The notes under the pieces are model-generated. The model searched no databases, had not been told where the DNA came from, and worked only from the letters and a program-made list of their open reading frames with translations. From Phycisphaeraceae bacterium D3-23 (GTDB taxonomy: Bacteria; Planctomycetota; Phycisphaerae; Phycisphaerales; Phycisphaeraceae), in contig CP114179.1 in the NCBI GenBank assembly GCA_039555135.1, positions 1,240,001 to 1,304,000 of the forward strand: DNA of 64,000 nt, in the 5' to 3' direction. A program made the translations under genes and the position numbers. Shown here one piece after another: positions 60,730 to 64,000 of this stretch (position 1 is its first letter; every line of letters begins with the position of its first letter).

Positions 60730-61000
60730 CGCCGCATGATAACCGGGCGTCGCATCCGGGCCTTCTCGGACTCAGGCCGCGGCGTGGTGCGCGGCGGGGA
60801 CGCGTACGCATCACCATCCGCATGATCGCTACAACCCGTACAGCATCGTCGGCCAGGCGTAATCAAAGCGTTCATGCGCTTCAGCCCCGGCCCCGCCCCG
60901 CCGATACGACACAAGACCCCCGGACTCCATCCCCCGGACCTTGGGCGGCCGACGATCCGTCGGTTGCGTCAACCTCGCGAGGCCAAACGGAACCCTGCCC
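60730..61000. other. Intergenic region between recJ and the pseudopilin gene
   Basis: A 271-base divergent spacer. It contains a TCGGACTCAGGCCGCGGC-type palindrome near 60770-60790 related to the GCTGAGTCCGCGAAGC repeats. No gene is supported. Confidence 0.45.
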
Positions 61001-61468
61001 ATGCCACGACACCCCCGCCTCCGACCCCGCAAACACCAAGGCCCCCTCGGCCGCGCGTTTACGCTGGTCGAGATCCTCATCGTGGTCGTGATCCTCGGGA
61101 TCCTCGCCGCGATCGTCATCCCGCAGTTCTCCACCGCAGCAGAATCCTCCAAGGAGTCCGCGCTCAAGCAGGACGTCTTCCGCTTCCGCGAGCAGATCGA
61201 GCTCTACAAAGTCCACCACAACGGCGATCCGCCCACGCTCGCCGGCTTCATCGACCAGATGACCCTCGCCAGCGACAAGGACGGCAACACCGCCGCGATC
61301 GGCACGGCCGGCTACCCGTATGGCCCCTACCTGCCGGGCATCCCGCGCAACCCGTTCACCGACACCATCCCGATCGGAGACGGCGCGGTCGGCACCAGCG
61401 CGTGGTACTACGACGAAACTACCGGCGACATCCACGCCAACGACTCGGCCGAGCATCGGGCGTGGTAA
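61001..61468 (+). CDS. Type II secretion/type IV pilus pseudopilin (GspG-like)
   Basis: A 155-residue pseudopilin. ATG 61001 leads to a basic leader (PRHPRLRPRKHQGPLGRA) and the prepilin-cleavage motif A|FTLVEILIVVVILGILAAI, the defining N-terminal helix with Glu5. The body (KESALKQDVFRFREQIELYKVHHNGDPP, GYPYGPYLPGIPRNPFTDT) is the GspG-type pattern. It would be cut by prepilin peptidase and assembled into a pseudopilus. No other gsp/pil gene is adjacent. Confidence 0.9.
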   Translation: MPRHPRLRPRKHQGPLGRAFTLVEILIVVVILGILAAIVIPQFSTAAESSKESALKQDVFRFREQIELYKVHHNGDPPTLAGFIDQMTLASDKDGNTAAIGTAGYPYGPYLPGIPRNPFTDTIPIGDGAVGTSAWYYDETTGDIHANDSAEHRAW

Positions 61469-61553
61469 TCGCGCGCGGGCGTGATTCTCGCGCGTGATCT
61501 TGTTTAGCCGTCGCCCAACGGGCGGCGCGGCTATTCCAAGACAAAGAATACGC

Positions 61554-61587
61554 AGCCGCAGGTTGAAACGCCTGCGGCTACTTTTTT
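61554..61587 (+). terminator. Terminator after the pseudopilin
   Basis: AGCCGCAGG (61554-61562), eight-base loop, CCTGCGGCT (61571-61579), followed by AC and TTTTTT. Confidence 0.9.
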
Positions 61588-61665
61588 GCGCGTACTCGGT
61601 CGTAGCCCCGGCATGCCTTGACGTACTATGATGCGTCCTGCCCGCAACCCCCGCCGGAGCCACGG

Positions 61666-63009
61666 ATGGCAAGCCACACACGCAATCTAACCGCCGTCGC
61701 GATCGCCCTGCTGCTGCTTTTGAGTACGGCGGGCTGCAAGTCGTCGGCGCGCCACAAATCGCACGGCGATGCCGGCGCGATCACCGGCGTCGATGCCGCG
61801 ACGGCGCGGCGCGGATTGCCCGTGTCGGCACTGCGCGGGGAGCCGGGTGTGCGGGTACGGATCGTGCGCAGCGCCACACGGGTGCAGGTCGCCTCGACGG
61901 GCCAGCTCACGGTCGGCCCCTCGGGCGCACAGCCCGTCGCGTCCAGGGCCCGCGCGTTTGCGGGGCCCTTGTCCGTCACCCACGACCGCAGCGGGTTTGT
62001 CATCACCGACGCGCGCGGCCAGTCCGTGCGTTGGGGGCTCTCGGCGCTACGCATCACCTCCGCGAACGGCACGGTCGCGGTCGACGGCACGCGGTACCCC
62101 GATGCGATCGCGCTCGTGGCGGTGGTGGATCAAGCGAGCCAGGCGACGGGGCGTATCGATGCCGTGAACCACGTGGGGATGGAGCGGTACTTGCCGGGCG
62201 TGTTGTCGCGCGAGCTGTATGCGAGTTGGGACGAAAGGGCGTATCGGGCGCAGGCGATCGCCGCGCGGAGCTACGCGATCTGGGAGATGAACCTGCCGCG
62301 CCGGCGGGCGAGCCACTTTGACCTGGAGGCCGGCCAGGCGAGCCAGGCGTACCTCGGGCTGGACGCGAGCGACAAGGCGCGGTCGGCGGTGCAGGCGACA
62401 CGTGGGCAGGTGCTGGTGTTTGATAACCGCGTGCTGCCGGCGTTCTATTCGAGCTGCTCGGGCGGGACGGGGCAGGACGCGATCGGTGTGTTTCCCGAGA
62501 AGGTCGATGACCTCGCCCCCCTGCGCGGCCGAGAGCACGGCGGGTGGGGCCAGCAGTCGACCAAGTTCCGCTGGGGCCCGGTGACCTACCCCAACGCCCG
62601 GCTGATGGCCGCGATGGTGCGCTGGGGCACCGCCAACGACCACCCGATCCGGGGTATGACGGGCGGCGTGAGCGCGATCCAGCCGATCGCGCACAACCGC
62701 GTCGGTCGGCCAACACGCTTCGCCGTGACGGATAGCAACAACCGGCGCTACGAGCTGCACGCCGAGCAATTGCGCCAGGCCGCGAACTTCGCCGTGCCCG
62801 GCGACCCGGAAGGGGCCGAGTACAAGCTGTACTCCAGCCACGTCGAGGTCCAGATCGCCAACGGCACCGTCACCTTCACCGGCCGCGGCTACGGCCACGG
62901 CGTGGGCATGTGCCAGTGGGGTGCGCAGGGCATGGCCCAGCGCGGCTACGACCCGATCGCCATCCTCAACTTCTACTACCCCGGCGCGGTGGTGTACAGG
63001 GCGTATTGA
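61666..63009 (+). CDS. SpoIID/LytB-domain lipoprotein
   Basis: A protein of about 447 residues. ATG 61666 precedes a signal peptide RNLTAVAIALLLLLSTAGC with lipobox STAGC. The SpoIID domain (about residues 165-440) shows VNHVGMERYLPGVLSRELYASWDERAYRAQAIAARSYA, the core catalytic-type motif, AYLGLDASDKARSAVQATRGQVL, FYSSCSGGTGQDAI and GRGYGHGVGMCQWGAQGMAQRGYDP. SpoIID enzymes are lytic transglycosylases in Bacillus; in non-sporulating bacteria they modify denuded peptidoglycan. Length and motifs are normal. Confidence 0.92.
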   Translation: MASHTRNLTAVAIALLLLLSTAGCKSSARHKSHGDAGAITGVDAATARRGLPVSALRGEPGVRVRIVRSATRVQVASTGQLTVGPSGAQPVASRARAFAGPLSVTHDRSGFVITDARGQSVRWGLSALRITSANGTVAVDGTRYPDAIALVAVVDQASQATGRIDAVNHVGMERYLPGVLSRELYASWDERAYRAQAIAARSYAIWEMNLPRRRASHFDLEAGQASQAYLGLDASDKARSAVQATRGQVLVFDNRVLPAFYSSCSGGTGQDAIGVFPEKVDDLAPLRGREHGGWGQQSTKFRWGPVTYPNARLMAAMVRWGTANDHPIRGMTGGVSAIQPIAHNRVGRPTRFAVTDSNNRRYELHAEQLRQAANFAVPGDPEGAEYKLYSSHVEVQIANGTVTFTGRGYGHGVGMCQWGAQGMAQRGYDPIAILNFYYPGAVVYRAY

Positions 63010-63020
63010 AATGCTTGCAG

Positions 63021-63044
63021 GTAGGACAGACATACCTGCCTGTC
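63021..63044 (+). repeat. 24-bp repeat relative, left of a small gene
   Basis: GTAGGACAGACATACCTGCC followed by TGTC; an inverted relative (GACAGGCAGGAATGCCTGTC ending CTAC) is at 63424-63447, so the two bracket the gene at 63067-63384. Confidence 0.8.
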
Positions 63045-63066
63045 GTCGGCGAAGCCGAAACACTAT

Positions 63067-63384
63067 TCAACCCTGACCGTATGGTGCGAGCCACTTCGTG
63101 AAGTCTGGCATGACTCCCGCATTCACGCATTGCTGTCCCGGCCACGATTTTTCGAGCTGTTCAATCCGATCTGCGTAGTTACGATCCTGCCACGATACCG
63201 ACTCATCCTGAAACAACAGCTTTAGGAATGCTTCGGCAATCTGACGCCCCCAAGCCAGCGCTTCTTCTTCAGAACAAGCCGTGATGAGTATCGCCTGATT
63301 GTCTTCATCGTCCCAGCCCCGCGTGATGTTGCCGCTTAACTGCTTGGGGTTTTCGTAACCAAAACCATAGACGTATGTATGCAT
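63067..63384 (-). CDS. Small protein of unknown function flanked by inverted repeats
   Basis: A 105-residue protein starting MHTYVYGFGYENPKQLSGNI. It contains TRGWDDEDNQAILITACSEEEALAWGRQIAEAF, then FQDESVSWQDRNYADRIEQLEKSWPG, ending WLAPYGQG. It looks like a small alpha/beta protein of a conserved but uncharacterised type; no signal peptide. ATG 63384 is the first start in the domain. The gene has lower G+C than its neighbours and is bracketed by inverted 24-bp repeats. Confidence 0.55.
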   Translation of the reverse strand: MHTYVYGFGYENPKQLSGNITRGWDDEDNQAILITACSEEEALAWGRQIAEAFLKLLFQDESVSWQDRNYADRIEQLEKSWPGQQCVNAGVMPDFTKWLAPYGQG

Positions 63385-63423
63385 GACGAATCTGCAAGAA
63401 GGGCCATCAGGCCTTCGGCCTGT

Positions 63424-63447
63424 GACAGGCAGGAATGCCTGTCCTAC
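63424..63447 (-). repeat. 24-bp repeat relative, right of a small gene
   Basis: Inverted partner of 63021-63044 with two differences. It also sits just after the stop of the LOG-family gene (minus strand). Confidence 0.8.
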
Positions 63448-63460
63448 TGGCCGAAAATCT

Positions 63461-64000
63461 TTACCCCTTCTTCTCCCGCTCCAACTCCTTCTCCAAATGC
63501 GCCGTCTCCAGCGTTGGGCCGGGCATCGCGGGGCGGACCTGGGTCTTCCATTTGGTGGGCTCGAAGTAGTCGTCGATGATCTTGATGGCTTCGTCGACAT
63601 CGTCGGTGACGGTGAAGAGTTCGAGGTCCTTGGGGCTCACGGTCTCGAACTCGCCGACGAGTTTTTCTTTCATCCAGTCGACCAGCCCGTCCCAGAAGTC
63701 GTGGCCGATAAGGACCATGGGGAACGGGTGGATCTTCATGGTCTGGATGAGGGTGAGTGTCTCGAAGCACTCGTCCAGCGTTCCGAACCCGCCGGGGAAG
63801 ATGATGAACCCGCAGGAGTATTTGAGGAACATGACCTTGCGGACGAAGAAGTAGCGGAAGTCGAGCTTGTGGGTCTGGTAGGGGTTGGGGACCTGCTCGA
63901 AGGGGAGGTCGATGTTGAGCCCGACGCTGTGGCCGCCGCATTCGTGTGCGCCCTTGTTGGCGGCCTCCATGATGCCCGGGCCCCCGCCGGTGATGACGGC
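63461..64000 (-). CDS. LOG-family protein (partial, 5' end outside window)
   Basis: The frame is open through the right end of the window; the visible C-terminal 179 codons begin AVITGGGPGIMEAANKGAHE, the first LOG-family motif, followed by PGGFGTLDECFETLTLIQT, the PGGxGT(x)xE signature. LOG proteins (cytokinin riboside 5'-monophosphate phosphoribohydrolase type; formerly called lysine decarboxylase-like) hydrolyse nucleotide 5'-monophosphates. The C-terminal tail (LEKELEREKKG) is charged. It is the last gene seen in the window. Confidence 0.93.
   Translation of the reverse strand, partial: AVITGGGPGIMEAANKGAHECGGHSVGLNIDLPFEQVPNPYQTHKLDFRYFFVRKVMFLKYSCGFIIFPGGFGTLDECFETLTLIQTMKIHPFPMVLIGHDFWDGLVDWMKEKLVGEFETVSPKDLELFTVTDDVDEAIKIIDDYFEPTKWKTQVRPAMPGPTLETAHLEKELEREKKG

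Overview
The window reads as a piece of chromosome from a high-G+C member of the Planctomycetota, most likely class Phycisphaerae. This is inferred from exosortase-type PEP-CTERM proteins (one with dockerin-like repeats), several formylglycine-type sulfatases, a secreted YHYH protein, and generally planctomycete-like protein content. No 16S rRNA is present, so the placement is an inference.

Layout. (1) 1-9.6 kb is an accessory block with visibly lower G+C: a partial zinc alcohol dehydrogenase, a SpoIIAA/STAS-like protein, a phosphoribosyltransferase, a universal stress protein, a lipoprotein, a zinc-ribbon membrane protein, a flavin/PNPOx-like stress protein, a formate/nitrite channel, an SLC13 anion symporter and a CPA2 cation/proton antiporter. 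It ends in the truncated tail of a large serine recombinase. I read it as a horizontally acquired stress and transport island. (2) 9.6-27.4 kb is mixed core genome: a LuxR-GAF-PAS regulator, a lone nuoA, thyA-folA, a frameshifted sulfatase, tRNA-Val, a candidate ADP-ribosyltransferase, a DEAD-box helicase, alr, a PEP-CTERM protein, a YHYH protein, a kinase-fold protein, an M29 aminopeptidase and a TPR protein. (3) 27.6-35.8 kb holds rplS, lysS, a LolC/LolD-type lipoprotein transporter interrupted by a GxxExxY gene, gnd and a gamma-glutamylcyclotransferase. (4) 35.9-46.4 kb holds a lamin-tail lipoprotein, a second frameshifted sulfatase, an LpoB-type lipoprotein operon, a candidate structured ncRNA, a CPBP protease, a MazG-like protein and a MacB-like permease. 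(5) 46.7-50.2 kb is the classical operon tRNA-Thr, tuf, rpmG, tRNA-Trp, secE, nusG on the minus strand. (6) 50.5-64 kb holds a PEP-CTERM protein, a NifU-like protein, csrA, an ECF sigma/anti-sigma pair, ilvB with a putative leader peptide, a sugar dehydrogenase, a broken REP-associated transposase, recJ, a pseudopilin, a SpoIID protein and a LOG protein.

The most striking property is the density of short dispersed palindromic repeats outside the first 9.6 kb. At least eight families are visible by eye. They sit between genes, at stop codons and, remarkably, in frame inside lysS, recJ and two lipoprotein signal peptides. Two families are tied to a candidate mobilising gene: one flanks a REP-associated tyrosine transposase (RAYT), and a perfect 32-bp inverted repeat flanks a GxxExxY (PD-(D/E)XK-like) gene inserted between lolC and lolD, with an identical 32-mer inside lysS. 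These repeat systems, a highly structured intergenic RNA candidate at 41.7-41.9 kb and an orphan ADP-ribosyltransferase-like protein are the best candidates for undescribed biology here.
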